The translations under genes and the position numbers were made by a program. The notes beneath the pieces are model-generated. The model had not been told where the DNA came from, did no database searches, and was given only the letters and a program-made list of their open reading frames with translations. A stretch of 54,046 bases of DNA. Source: Phytophthora quininea. Lineage: Eukaryota > Oomycota > Peronosporomycetes > Peronosporales > Peronosporaceae. The stretch covers positions 1-54,046 of the forward strand of contig JAAVTG010000027.1 of the NCBI GenBank assembly GCA_011947345.1, written 5' to 3'. Numbering within the stretch: the first letter of the stretch is position 1; every line of letters starts with the position of its first letter. Shown piece after piece: positions 1 through 8,627 of this stretch.

Positions 1-2
1 CC

Positions 3-254
3 CACTTTGGTGGCGAGCGCAAGGTCAGCTGTGAGAAGCCGGAACGTGAGCAGCGATCCCGTGGGAAGCCACGAGCGAGCGAACAGCAAGACAAGAAGCC
101 GTTTAGCAAGCGCTCGTTTAAGCCTGGTCACTACACACCAGCAGAGCAATCCAAGGAAGGCCCCGTGTGCTACCACTGCAAGAAGCCTGGTCACTTCAAG
201 CGCGATTGCAAGAAGCTGAAGAGCGAGCAGGGAAACGACCAGCCACGCCAGTAA
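3..254 (+). CDS. gag: Gag C-terminus with CCHC zinc knuckle (5' partial)
   Basis: An open frame runs in from the left edge and ends with TAA at 252-254. It is rich in Lys, Arg, Ser and Gln and carries one zinc knuckle, C-x2-C-x4-H-x4-C, at about 168-209 (core CYHCKKPGHFKRDC). Such knuckles in Gag nucleocapsid bind the element's RNA during packaging into virus-like particles. There is no start codon in the window, so this is only the nucleocapsid end. Pol follows in another frame about 70 bases later, as in elements with separate gag and pol frames. Identification as Gag rests on the knuckle plus position. Confidence 0.85.
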   Translation, partial: HFGGERKVSCEKPEREQRSRGKPRASEQQDKKPFSKRSFKPGHYTPAEQSKEGPVCYHCKKPGHFKRDCKKLKSEQGNDQPRQ

Positions 255-324
255 AAGAGGGACCTGACGTGGCGAGGCCTAGCGAGGAGAATTTAACCGT
301 AAACGAAGCTACGTTGAATCTCCT

Positions 325-687
325 TTGCGAAGACCCTCTCCTTTACAACCGAGCACCGCTGTTTTTCGTGGAGGAGACCTTATACAGTGCGAAAACAGGT
401 TCAAGACCAAGTTTCTCTTGGACTGCGGCGCTACGACAGTATATGTATCTCGGGGATTTGTCAAGAGACATGAATTGAAGACACAAGTGTACACTGATCG
501 GACAATCAGAGTGAAACTTGGTGACAACAAGATCGGCGAGGCCATCTTGGAACTAGCTAAGATCGAGATTCGACTCGAAGGTGTTCCTAACTGCCAGTGC
601 GTCGCCGTCGTCTTTGACATCCCTGTCGAATTCGATTGTGTTCTGGGGATGCCATTCTTTGTGGATGTACAACCGAACATCGACTAG
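325..687 (+). pseudogene. pol: Pol protease region (retropepsin-like)
   Basis: This 120-residue frame contains a retropepsin-like core. The active-site loop reads LLDCGATTVYVS at about 415-450, where the usual second residue Ser or Thr is Cys (DCGA rather than DSGA or DTGA). A flap-and-end segment with VLGMPFF follows near the C-terminus. In Ty3/gypsy elements this domain cleaves Gag-Pol. The frame closes with TAG at 685-687, but the same frame reopens at once into the reverse transcriptase segment, so the stop interrupts Pol. The start at 325 is simply the first ATG; the true Pol start is unclear. Confidence 0.75.
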
Positions 688-732
688 AAACGTCGATGCT
701 TCAAGGATTACGATTCCGGTGGAGCCTCAGCA

Positions 733-2023
733 ATGGAAACTTCAGCTCCCTGCGGGAAGTGCAGTCAGGCGAATGGCTCTGGGCTTCATGATGCTGTGGA
801 CAGCGACAGCTCTCCCGCGAAATGCCATGATTCCTGTCGAGCCGCCGTGCCAGAAACGCAGTTGGAGTGCGAGGTGGAACCTGCTGAAAGACCGGCTGGA
901 GACGTGGATAATCTCTCGCGGAGAGAGAAGAAGAAAGCCCAAGCAGAGGCAATGTTTACACTTGGAGTAGTGGACTCAGGAGGAGTCAAGACCAAGTACA
1001 CCACAAGGAAGAAGCTGAGGAAGTTTCTGCGGCTACCCTCGAAGGACCAGCCCGACCACGAATTCATGGTTGTGTTGACAAACGACACGATCAAGAAGAT
1101 TGAGCGTGATATCAAGCGGAACGATGAACCCGACAACGTTGGATCAGAGAAGGCCAAGAGATTTCTGCAAACCGACTGGGAGTCATTCAAGGATAATCCA
1201 GCTTTCCCAGTTCTCAGGGAGGACAAGGATACCGTGTTCAAGCCAGAACTACCTGATGGATTGCCCATGAAGCGTGATATCGAACACCGAATCGATATGA
1301 AAGATCCAAGTGTAGCCATGTATCGACAACAGTGGCGACTTTCGCCGGAGCAGAAGACCGAGATCGACAAGTGGGTACGCGAGATGATATCCAAAGGGTT
1401 AATCCGTTCAAGTATCAGCCCCCATGCAGCTCCAACAATTTGTGTCCGAAAACCTGTTGGATGGCGCATAGTTCATGATTACCGCTATCTGAACACCAAT
1501 ACGATCCGGCAGAGTGTGTCAATGACGCGGAAAGAAGATGTGTTCGACAGTATGGCAGGTACCTAGTATTTTCGTGTATGGATTTGATCTCGGCTTACTA
1601 TCAAGTGCGAATGAAGGGTTTAGGGTTTATGCTCCAGCAACGATGCATCGACTGACATCGTCTCTGTTCAAGGGTTTGCCGCATACGAGGTCATTTTACG
1701 ACGATATCTACATCTTTACGAAGTCGAAGGATATCAACAAACATCTGCAAGCACTACGCGAAGTGCTTGAGATTCTGAAGGCAAACAAGCTGTACATGAA
1801 ACTATCAAAGTGTGTATTCTGCGCCGAAGAAATTCCATGCCTCGGTGATTTCATCGGACGCAATGGTGTGCGAATTGACCCAGATAAGGTTCGGACGATT
1901 CGAGACTGGCCAGTACCCAGAACCCAAGAACAATTTCACAGTTTTCTCGGCTTGACTGGATACGTGCAACGCTTTTGTGAACAGTACGCAGACTTGACAG
2001 CGCCACTGTTTACCATGCTCTAG
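733..2023 (+). pseudogene. pol: Pol reverse transcriptase, frameshifted and internally deleted
   Basis: The first part (733-1566) holds the N-terminal fingers, with motifs GLIRSSISPHAAP and RIVHDYRYLN. The second part (about 1640-2023) holds APATMHRL, the catalytic YDDI near 1697-1708, and the thumb/connection with FLGLTGYVQRFC. Between them the frame changes twice around 1560-1640. A short stretch reading CMDLISAYYQVRM near 1575-1615 lies in the third frame, and roughly 25-30 residues expected between it and APAT are absent. TAG at 2021-2023 ends this frame but RNase H resumes in the same frame. The polymerase cannot be functional as written. Confidence 0.88.
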
Positions 2024-2053
2024 AAGAAAAATCATCGGAACTCGAAGATCACG

Positions 2054-3721
2054 TTGAGTACCATGCAACTAATGAACTTCAAGGAGCTGAAGAGAAGGTT
2101 AGCGGATACACCTGTATTGCACTTGCCCGACTTTACGCAGCAAATGCATCTGCGAACCGACGCAAGTCAGTTTGCTGCCGGTGGTGTGCTGTTTCAAGTA
2201 GTTGATGGTGTCGAACGACCTATCGCATTTACAAGTCGAAAAATGAAATCAGCTGAGCTGAAGTATCCTACGCAGCAACAGGAGCTACTCGCTATCGTCA
2301 ACGCATTAGCTGCCTTCCGAATCTACTGTTTGGATCGGTCAGTGGTGATCGAGACAGATCACAAGTCTCTCGAAGGTATATTCCAGCAGAAGATGGCAAA
2401 CCGACGCCTCGCTCGATGGCATGACGTACTCGCTGAATACCAACCAGTTTTTGCTTATATTCCTGGAGTCAAAAACGGTATTGCTGACGCGCTCAGCAGG
2501 AGGCCAGATCTCAAGCCGGAGACGAAGGAGTTCCACGACCTACTAGTCCCAAGTTTTAACGAGACCAGTTATCAGCTTCGCGTCACAGAGATCCGACCCA
2601 CAAGAGAGTTGACCAAGGCAATCATCGACGGCTACGCGAAAGACAAGGTCATTACGGAGATTAGACGTGTGATCCAGAAACGGAGTGAAGGTTCACCAAC
2701 TAATGGGATATCTGGAAAACAGTACAAGGCTTTCTTTGAGGAAGACAATCTACTGTGGTACCAAGGTTCGACAGACGTGAAGCCACGCATTGTAGTATCC
2801 AACGATCAGGCGCTTAAGCACCGCATCATAACAGAAGTTCACGACGCCAATTACGGAGGACACCCTGGTACAGATCGTACGTACCTGAAGCTACAAATGG
2901 ACTGGTATTGGCCACGCATGACCCGGACGATCAAGAAGTACATCGCTGATTGTGAAGACTGTCGACGGAACAAGCCAAGGCTCGCAAAGACCCCAGGTTT
3001 AATGGAACCTTTACAGATTCCCGACGAGCGATGGCGGTCTATCTCAATGGATTTCATCACAGACCTACCGGATACAAAGCGTGGACACAACTCGATTTGG
3101 GTGGTAGTCGACCGATTGACCAAGCGTTCTCATTTCATCCCGACGACGAAGACGGTGACAGCCCAAGAAGTAGCAACGCTGTTTATGAACAATATCTGGC
3201 GCCTTCACGGGATGCCGCAAGATATTATATCGGACCGCGACACGAAGTTCATTTCTGGATTATGGTGCCAAGTTTTCGAAGACGTCGGAACCAAGCTTAA
3301 GATGACAGTAGCCTACCGCGCACAAGGTGATGGTCAAACAGAGCACACCAACCGTACGCTCGAAGAGTACCTACGCTGTTTCGTGTCACCTCGACAGGAC
3401 GACTGGGATGTTCATCTGGCTAACGCAGAGTTCGCCATCAACTCAACTGTCAACTCCAGCATCAAAATGTCGCCGTTCGAAGCTGATCTTGGCTACGTGC
3501 CAGCCAATCCACTGTCGGCTATCGCAGCATCACGACGACGAGGGTTGCAAGGAGGACGACAACAAGGTGTCAAGTTTACGGAACATCAAGCCGCAGTGCT
3601 ACGACAGTGTCAAGAAGCTCTAGAAGATGCTCAAGGTCACATGGCTGATGTGTACGACAAGGGACGCAAGGAGCAGGAGTTCAAGATTGGCGATCAACAC
3701 CGGCTCACTCAAGCCATATGA
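2054..3721 (+). pseudogene. pol: Pol RNase H and integrase segment
   Basis: This open stretch of 555 codons begins with the RNase H domain: LRTDASQFAAGG, the Glu in TQQQELLAIV, TDHKSL and the late Asp in NGIADALSRRP. The integrase follows. It has an HHCC zinc domain (HDANYGGHPG, then CEDCRRNKPR) and a DDE core with first Asp in SMDFITDLPD, second in ISDRDTKFIS and the Glu in QTEHTNRTLEE. These domains degrade the RNA strand and insert the cDNA. Start is the first ATG-like position after the upstream TAG, not a biological start. The frame is lost at about 3700, just before the chromodomain. Confidence 0.9.
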
Positions 3722-4073
3722 AAAGCCTAGCAGACTATCAAGACCCCAAGATGCCGTTTTGGATGACGGGAGTGTTGGTCAGCTCGTGGAGACAGTCCTC
3801 AAGAAGCGCAAGTCCCAAGGGTCCTGGCAGTACCTCATTCGGTGGGTGGGTGAGGAGAAACCTACCTGGGAACCGCTTGAGAACCTACATCAAGTTTCAG
3901 GGCTAGTCCAAGAGTTTGAAGCGAAGCAACTGCAACGATCAAGCAAGCGTCGACGAGTTACAAGTACAGCAGTCAAAAATAGTGTCGAGGCAACAGCAGC
4001 TAAGAAAATGCCGCTTGCAGCTATCGACAGTGTCGCCCGACGGACTCGTCAGCAGCTCAAGACCCAAGTTTAG
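3690..4073 (+). pseudogene. pol: Pol C-terminal chromodomain
   Basis: After a frame change from the integrase, this frame encodes a chromodomain with VETVLKKRKS, WQYLIRWVGEE and PTWEPLENL, followed by a basic tail ending at TAG 4071-4073. Chromodomains at the integrase C-terminus target chromoviruses to chromatin marks. The aromatic residues W-Y-W and the WEP motif are visible. It clearly belongs to the upstream integrase because the integrase C-terminal end (about 3640-3700) leads directly into it in the shifted frame. Confidence 0.85.
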
Positions 4074-4223
4074 TGCTATATTGGTCACTTGGGTACGGAC
4101 TACTCAATTGTGTACAATGGATTCAAGTCCGCGGTGCATTTCACAGTTTGGACTACTTGACGTGGCACACATGATATGGAAAAAGAATCGGACAAATACT
4201 GAAGCCAAGTCAAGAGATCACGT

Positions 4224-5102
4224 CTATTTTGGTAAATTTACAACACTGTCGCCCCCCTCCAACGAAGCCTCCACTCGCCGAACGAAGATCAACCCAGCAA
4301 GCCAAGAAGACCCGTACTCCCGGAGCGACTCACGGTCAGCTGTAGCGTCGGTAGCGAAGCAGCCTCGCGGGGTAACCTCGAGAACGAAGCAGTGCGCGCG
4401 ACGGCGAGGATACGGGTGGAACCCCGCGCACAAGTAGACCCCATTGGCAAGTCCCATGGAGAGTAGGTAAGCCGTCGTATTCTGACCAGAAATGCTGTCA
4501 ACACACAGGTTACACGCGAGAGTATCCTGGTGTAACTCAAGTGTACCCAAGTTGCGCGCTCGTCGATTCAACCATTTGACGAAGCGGAACAGCACTGGCC
4601 ACACAACAGCCGTCGAACCATGGTGTGGCTCGAGCACATGGGACAGGTAAAACTCGGTAAGTTGCGAAGACGACCAACCGTGAAGACCAACGAGACGCGC
4701 AGCAGCTTCCAACGCGGTGAAGCCACAGCGACCGACCGGATCAGTCTCAATAGACAGCGGAATGTTGCGCTCCTTGCAAAACTGAGCAAAGGTGATACAT
4801 TCACCCGAGTCCTTCCTAGCATCAACGACGTCAAGGTCTTCGCTGAAATCGTCCTCTTCAGCGAGGAGAGCAACTCGAGATTCCCAGGTACGACTTGCAG
4901 AACCGGTATAACCAGCCCATACAACTCGATATTCGTTGGCACCCGCAGGACCGCGCCGGTTCACAATCGACCAGACAGCATACTGGCGTTCAATTCGCGA
5001 CTCAACTACGGAGGCGACTTGACGGAGCTGAACGGCAGCAGCGTCAACAGACGACACACGAAGACCAGCTCTCCGTCCAGACGATTGAGCAACTCGGACC
5101 AT
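4224..5102 (-). CDS. Chromodomain-like plus possible papain-fold cysteine peptidase ORF, antisense to the gypsy element
   Basis: An uninterrupted minus-strand frame. I chose the first ATG at 5102, giving 292 residues; a TTG at 5330 would extend it. Residues about 40-85 resemble a chromodomain (WSIVNRRGP, EYRVVWAGYTG, TWESRVALL). The C-terminal part has a Cys in GRCGFTALEAAARLVG and, later, AHCFVLEVTPRGCFATDA, in which a His is followed 15 residues on by an Asp. That Cys-then-His-then-Asp layout recalls C39-like or related papain-fold peptidases. The peptidase idea is inference from spacing only. It sits directly downstream of, and opposite to, the gypsy pol. It may be an antisense ORF carried by that element, or the end of another element. 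It is notable that it is intact while its neighbours are broken. Confidence 0.6.
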   Translation of the reverse strand: MVRVAQSSGRRAGLRVSSVDAAAVQLRQVASVVESRIERQYAVWSIVNRRGPAGANEYRVVWAGYTGSASRTWESRVALLAEEDDFSEDLDVVDARKDSGECITFAQFCKERNIPLSIETDPVGRCGFTALEAAARLVGLHGWSSSQLTEFYLSHVLEPHHGSTAVVWPVLFRFVKWLNRRARNLGTLELHQDTLACNLCVDSISGQNTTAYLLSMGLANGVYLCAGFHPYPRRRAHCFVLEVTPRGCFATDATADRESLREYGSSWLAGLIFVRRVEASLEGGDSVVNLPK

Positions 5103-5539
5103 GGCACACCGAAGGGCGGTATCTACGCGCAGGAACGGTAACACAACGTTGGACTCGAGCAAAACGAAGCACAACTGTTTCTGAAGGTCAAGGCAGAGCG
5201 ACAACTCAGAGCGGCAGCATGGTAAGGCAAGGCGCGCTCGCGGATAAGACGGATAAGACTGCAGGACGAGCCGAGGGTGACCACGATCGAGAATCGAAGG
5301 CGATGCTTTTTGGAGGGGTGAGTGTATCAATTAGTAGCAGGATGCACTTTAGTGACTTAGTGACATAGGAAGGATATTCGATAATACAGGGGCTCCCTCA
5401 GCCAAACATTTTACCGAGGGCACTTGGTCGGGGAACGACCTCACTCTTCGGTTTTCCCCGCCATCCCCAAGCACCCTCTCCCCTTCCTCTCCCTCGTCGC
5501 CAAGGGCAAGGTTGATATATCCTAGCTATCGATCTTGGA

Positions 5540-5925
5540 GCAAGCGTCAATGCTGTGGATAACCTTGGCAGGACGTCTCTGATGTGATGCATCAAGGAAA
5601 GTGGTGCGGTGGAGTTGATGATGACGGAGTTCGGAGTTGCCGTCGATTCGGTCGATAACGACGGCCGGACGGCGCTAATGTTTTTCTGTACGACTTAGAG
5701 GAGTAATATGGGCATCATGAAGCTGCTGGTCGAACGTTTTGGAAGTGACGTGAACGCTCGCGATCGCGAGGGTAAAACTCCACTCACTCGCCTCGACGGC
5801 CGGGAACGCCAACATCGTGGAGTTGCTCCTAAACTTTCATGCTGACGCGAGAGCTACCGATGATGACAACCAACCACCGCGATACTATGCAGATCTATAC
5901 CGACACGTACAACTCAGGAGATGTT
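5540..5925 (+). pseudogene. Ankyrin-repeat pseudogene fragment
   Basis: Broken frames on the plus strand read as ankyrin repeats: NAVDNLGRTSLM, then VDNDGRTALMFFC, MKLLVERFGSDVNARDREGKTPL, and NIVELLLNFHADARA. Stops and frame changes separate them, so no protein of any length is made. The repeats resemble those in the ankyrin-kinase gene at 17467-21967 (minus). This looks like a decayed, inverted relative of that gene. No kinase domain is left here. Confidence 0.75.
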
Positions 5926-6215
5926 TGGCAAATAGCAACTTCCAGCACTGCCGTGGCCGTAAATGCCATTTCTGAATAGGAAACCATTGACGCTTAGCTC
6001 TCGCATGTTCTCATACGATATTCAAAGTCGTTCTGTGACGTTGTTGTCATTACGCAAATGGCTCCGGCTGTATCGGAAAATGCAACCACAAAATCTCAAG
6101 ATCGGCCGTCGGTAGTATTCGGCTCGATGAATCGAGATGAGTGTTTGCTCCTGGGACGGAACCTTCGCATTGCTATCCGTAAATCTCCACTGTTGCATTT
6201 GCCGAGAACGCCATC
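5926..6215. other. Non-coding stretch upstream of effector A
   Basis: No ORF with recognisable content. It presumably holds the promoter of the effector gene that starts at 6216; I see no clear core promoter element. Confidence 0.4.
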
Positions 6216-6964
6216 ATGCGAGGGTGCTACCTCTTGGTCGCGGCGGTGGGATGCATCTACTTTAACTTGGATCACTCTGGTGCAGTTGCCACAACATCAA
6301 GTCTGCCGGTGCTCTCGACAGGCTCAACTCAATCGACCAGAAACCTACAAAGCCACGAAACGAGCGATCTGAAGAAGGAGGACGGTGAAGGGAGAGTGTT
6401 CAATGCCAAGAAGCTGGAGGAGCTGCTCAGCCCAGCCAAGATCAGAACGCCTTGAATGACGCCACCAAGAAGGATGAGCTGTTCACGTCCTGGAACATAT
6501 TTCCAGCGCTCTCGGACGACGTCGTCAAGGCGCTGTCCATGAACTCCGAGAAAGAAAAGATCCTCCAGGCGTTTAAAGCGTACAGAGCCCAGATCGACGA
6601 CTTGGCTAAGGCGAAGACGTCTCAGGGTCAAATCTACTGGGCCTTGGTGGACGACACCGCGCGGCCCAACTATTCCAGTCGTGGAATGAGAACGAGGCTC
6701 TGGTCAATGCCGTCGTCTCAAGGCTCACAAAGAACTTCAAGCAGAACGTGGTGATCCTTCTGTCTTTCAACCAGTACCGCACCGATCTCCGATACGGCGA
6801 AACCTTCGAAGGCTGGCTGCGCATGAAAGACCGCCACACTCTTCAGCGCAGGAGGAAGGACAGGGACATGACCCACGTCGACAGGATCTTCCGCGAAAGG
6901 TACGCGAATGCGAGAACGCCCAACGACATCTACAGGGCGCTACCGAGAGATCTGCGAACCGAGT
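6216..6964 (+). pseudogene. RXLR-like effector A, 5' portion, split by a retrotransposon
   Basis: The gene starts at ATG 6216 with a hydrophobic signal-peptide-like leader (MRGCYLLVAAVGCIYF). An RXLR-like RNLQ and an acidic dEER-like stretch (KKEDGEGR) follow. Downstream frames match the intact paralogue at 16569: LFTSW, PALS, VKAL, FNQYRTDLRYG and GWLRMKDR. Reading these needs two frame changes, near 6450 and near 6700. At 6964 the gene is interrupted by a Ty3/gypsy element. Its 3' end resumes at 12479. RXLR proteins are secreted and act inside host plant cells; this copy cannot make a normal protein. Confidence 0.8.
6960..6964 (+). repeat. Target site duplication (left), CGAGT
   Basis: CGAGT immediately precedes the left LTR and recurs immediately after the right LTR (12479-12483). 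A 5-base duplication is the expected size for Ty3/gypsy integration. Confidence 0.92.
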
Positions 6965-7242
6965 TGTAGCGCGGGGTTCAGGTTGAAAGCCTTGCCCTCG
7001 TTACGCTTCGATGAAGGAATGCGGTTGCAGTCCTTATCAGCTGGTACCAACTTGCAGTTGCAGTTGAACTCGAAGACACACCATGGGCTCCATGGTGTGC
7101 TGCTCGCAGTGGCGAGCTGCCGGGGTAGTTTAGACACTTTCCTTTTGCTTTCATCTAAGCAATACACTCGGCAAGTACAACATTCGGAAGTGCCAGCTTC
7201 CCAAACACTGTGTCAACGTTCGTCTACCGTGGACGCACTACA
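6965..7242 (+). repeat. 5' LTR
   Basis: 278 bases beginning TGTAGCGCGG and ending GCACTACA, matching 12201-12478 base for base as far as I can read. The ends form the 5-base inverted repeat TGTAG/CTACA. Confidence 0.95.
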
Positions 7243-7274
7243 AAGTTAACTTTGGTGAACCCAGCGTTCACACG

Positions 7275-8627
7275 ATGAAGACTCGTAGCAACAACGGCGA
7301 AACTTCGGGCGATGCCGAAGAAATGAAGACCATGAGTGTCCCGCTGTTCGCTCCGGTCGTCGCGCCGCGAATTTCGTCGACGTCCCACTCTGAGTTAATC
7401 AAGTGGAAGTAGGCCCGAGTGAAATATGAAGAAAGCGTGAAGGCCCGGAGCAAGGGTGACCAAGAGCTGTATGATCGCCTGTACGAGAGTATCAAGAGCA
7501 CGTTCGACGACAAGCTCCTGGACGCACTTTGCACTTACCGGTGGAAGATCGCGAAGAATGATGTGACTGATGCACGGATTACGACTGAGATAGACATCAT
7601 CATCAATAGTGTCAAAAACGACACTCTACCGGACGTCGACCAACTGTTCGCGAAAGAACTCCGTCTCGATATGGCGGAGACCGACGTTGCGGAGCGAGTT
7701 TTGAAGTATTTCATGACTTGCAGCCGCGTGATCGATGACCACGGACTGGTAACGTGCTTTGAAGGCGCGAACGGTCCCAAAGAAAAGTGCAAACTGCTAA
7801 TTGAGTCGCTGTTGCCCAATGAGTTGAAGGCTGACGTTAAAACGGCAATCCGGTCTCAGTCTCCTGAAGCCCGCAACGACGAGCAAAAGCTTCACGACCT
7901 GATCCTAGAAAAGGCGCTTGAGCAGGACCGAGAATTCCGTCGCCGCAAGCGCTCTCGCTACGATGAGCAGCTCGCCAAGCCCGACAAAGCACCTAAGCTA
8001 CAGGGAAAGACGCGCACGAAGGAGCAACGGGCTCGAGGCCAGCGCAGCGGCCACAACATGAATGTTTCTCGCTCCGGTGATTCTGATCGTGTTGTCGCCA
8101 ATCCAGCAGTGGAAAAGACTCGGCCAGCAGCGCCAAAAGACGGGTGTCTCAAGTGTGGTGGTGCACATTATGTGGCCTCTTGTCCCTCAGCTTCGACCTC
8201 CGAGGAAAAGGAGCTTCCAAAGAAGTTTCATTCGCGCCGACCAGATACATCTCGTATGAAGCGACTTAAGGAACGCTTAGGTGGGGTCAGTACAATCCTC
8301 CTAAACGATGTTCTGGAGCTACAGTACTGTGCCGACACAGGTTCGGACAGGTGCTTGATTAGTAAGACCAACTATGAAGAACTTGTCAAACGTGATAGTG
8401 GAGTGATTTCTACCCAGTTGGGTAGAGCGGTCGTCGGCAAGGCTGTTGGTGGACACGACGTCGAAGCTCGTGAATCAGTTGAAGTGAGAATCCGCCTTCA
8501 TACTGCTGCGGGTCCTGTTGAGCCTGCGGACTCCATGTTCTGCCTCATCATTGAGCAAAAGAGGATGAATTTATCGTGGGAAAAGACGTGTTGTTATCCT
8601 TGGGGATTGACGTGGAGCGTCAACTAG
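7275..8627 (+). pseudogene. gag: Gag plus N-terminal protease of the complete gypsy element
   Basis: ATG 7275 opens the frame, which carries one in-frame TAG at 7410-7412 and then stays open to 8627. The N-terminal half is helical and charged, typical of Gag capsid. A zinc knuckle CLKCGGAHYVASC (C-x2-C-x4-H-x4-C) lies near 8147-8185. The protease active site reads YCADTGSDRCLIS near 8325-8360, with canonical DTGS. Around 8565 the conserved end of the protease (DEFIVGKDVLLSLGI) continues in another frame. A frameshift therefore falls inside the protease rather than at a gag/pol junction, and mutation or an assembly indel is likelier than programmed frameshifting. Confidence 0.85.

Larger units (their letters stand above)
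1..4073 (+). mobile_element. Ty3/gypsy chromodomain retrotransposon, 5' truncated by window edge, degenerate
   Basis: The order Gag zinc knuckle, aspartic protease, reverse transcriptase, RNase H, integrase, chromodomain is that of a Ty3/gypsy chromovirus. The 5' LTR and most of gag lie outside the window, and I could not identify a 3' LTR. The coding region changes frame several times and carries in-frame TAG codons near 685 and 2021, so the copy is not autonomous. The 3' boundary is uncertain; the element may continue past 4073 and include the antisense ORF at 4224-5102. Confidence 0.9.

Noticed and set aside
8555..8600. Programmed -1 frameshifting between gag and pol in the complete gypsy element
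   Set aside because: The shift falls inside the protease domain and not at a domain junction, and no clear slippery site with a stem-loop is visible; an indel is more likely.
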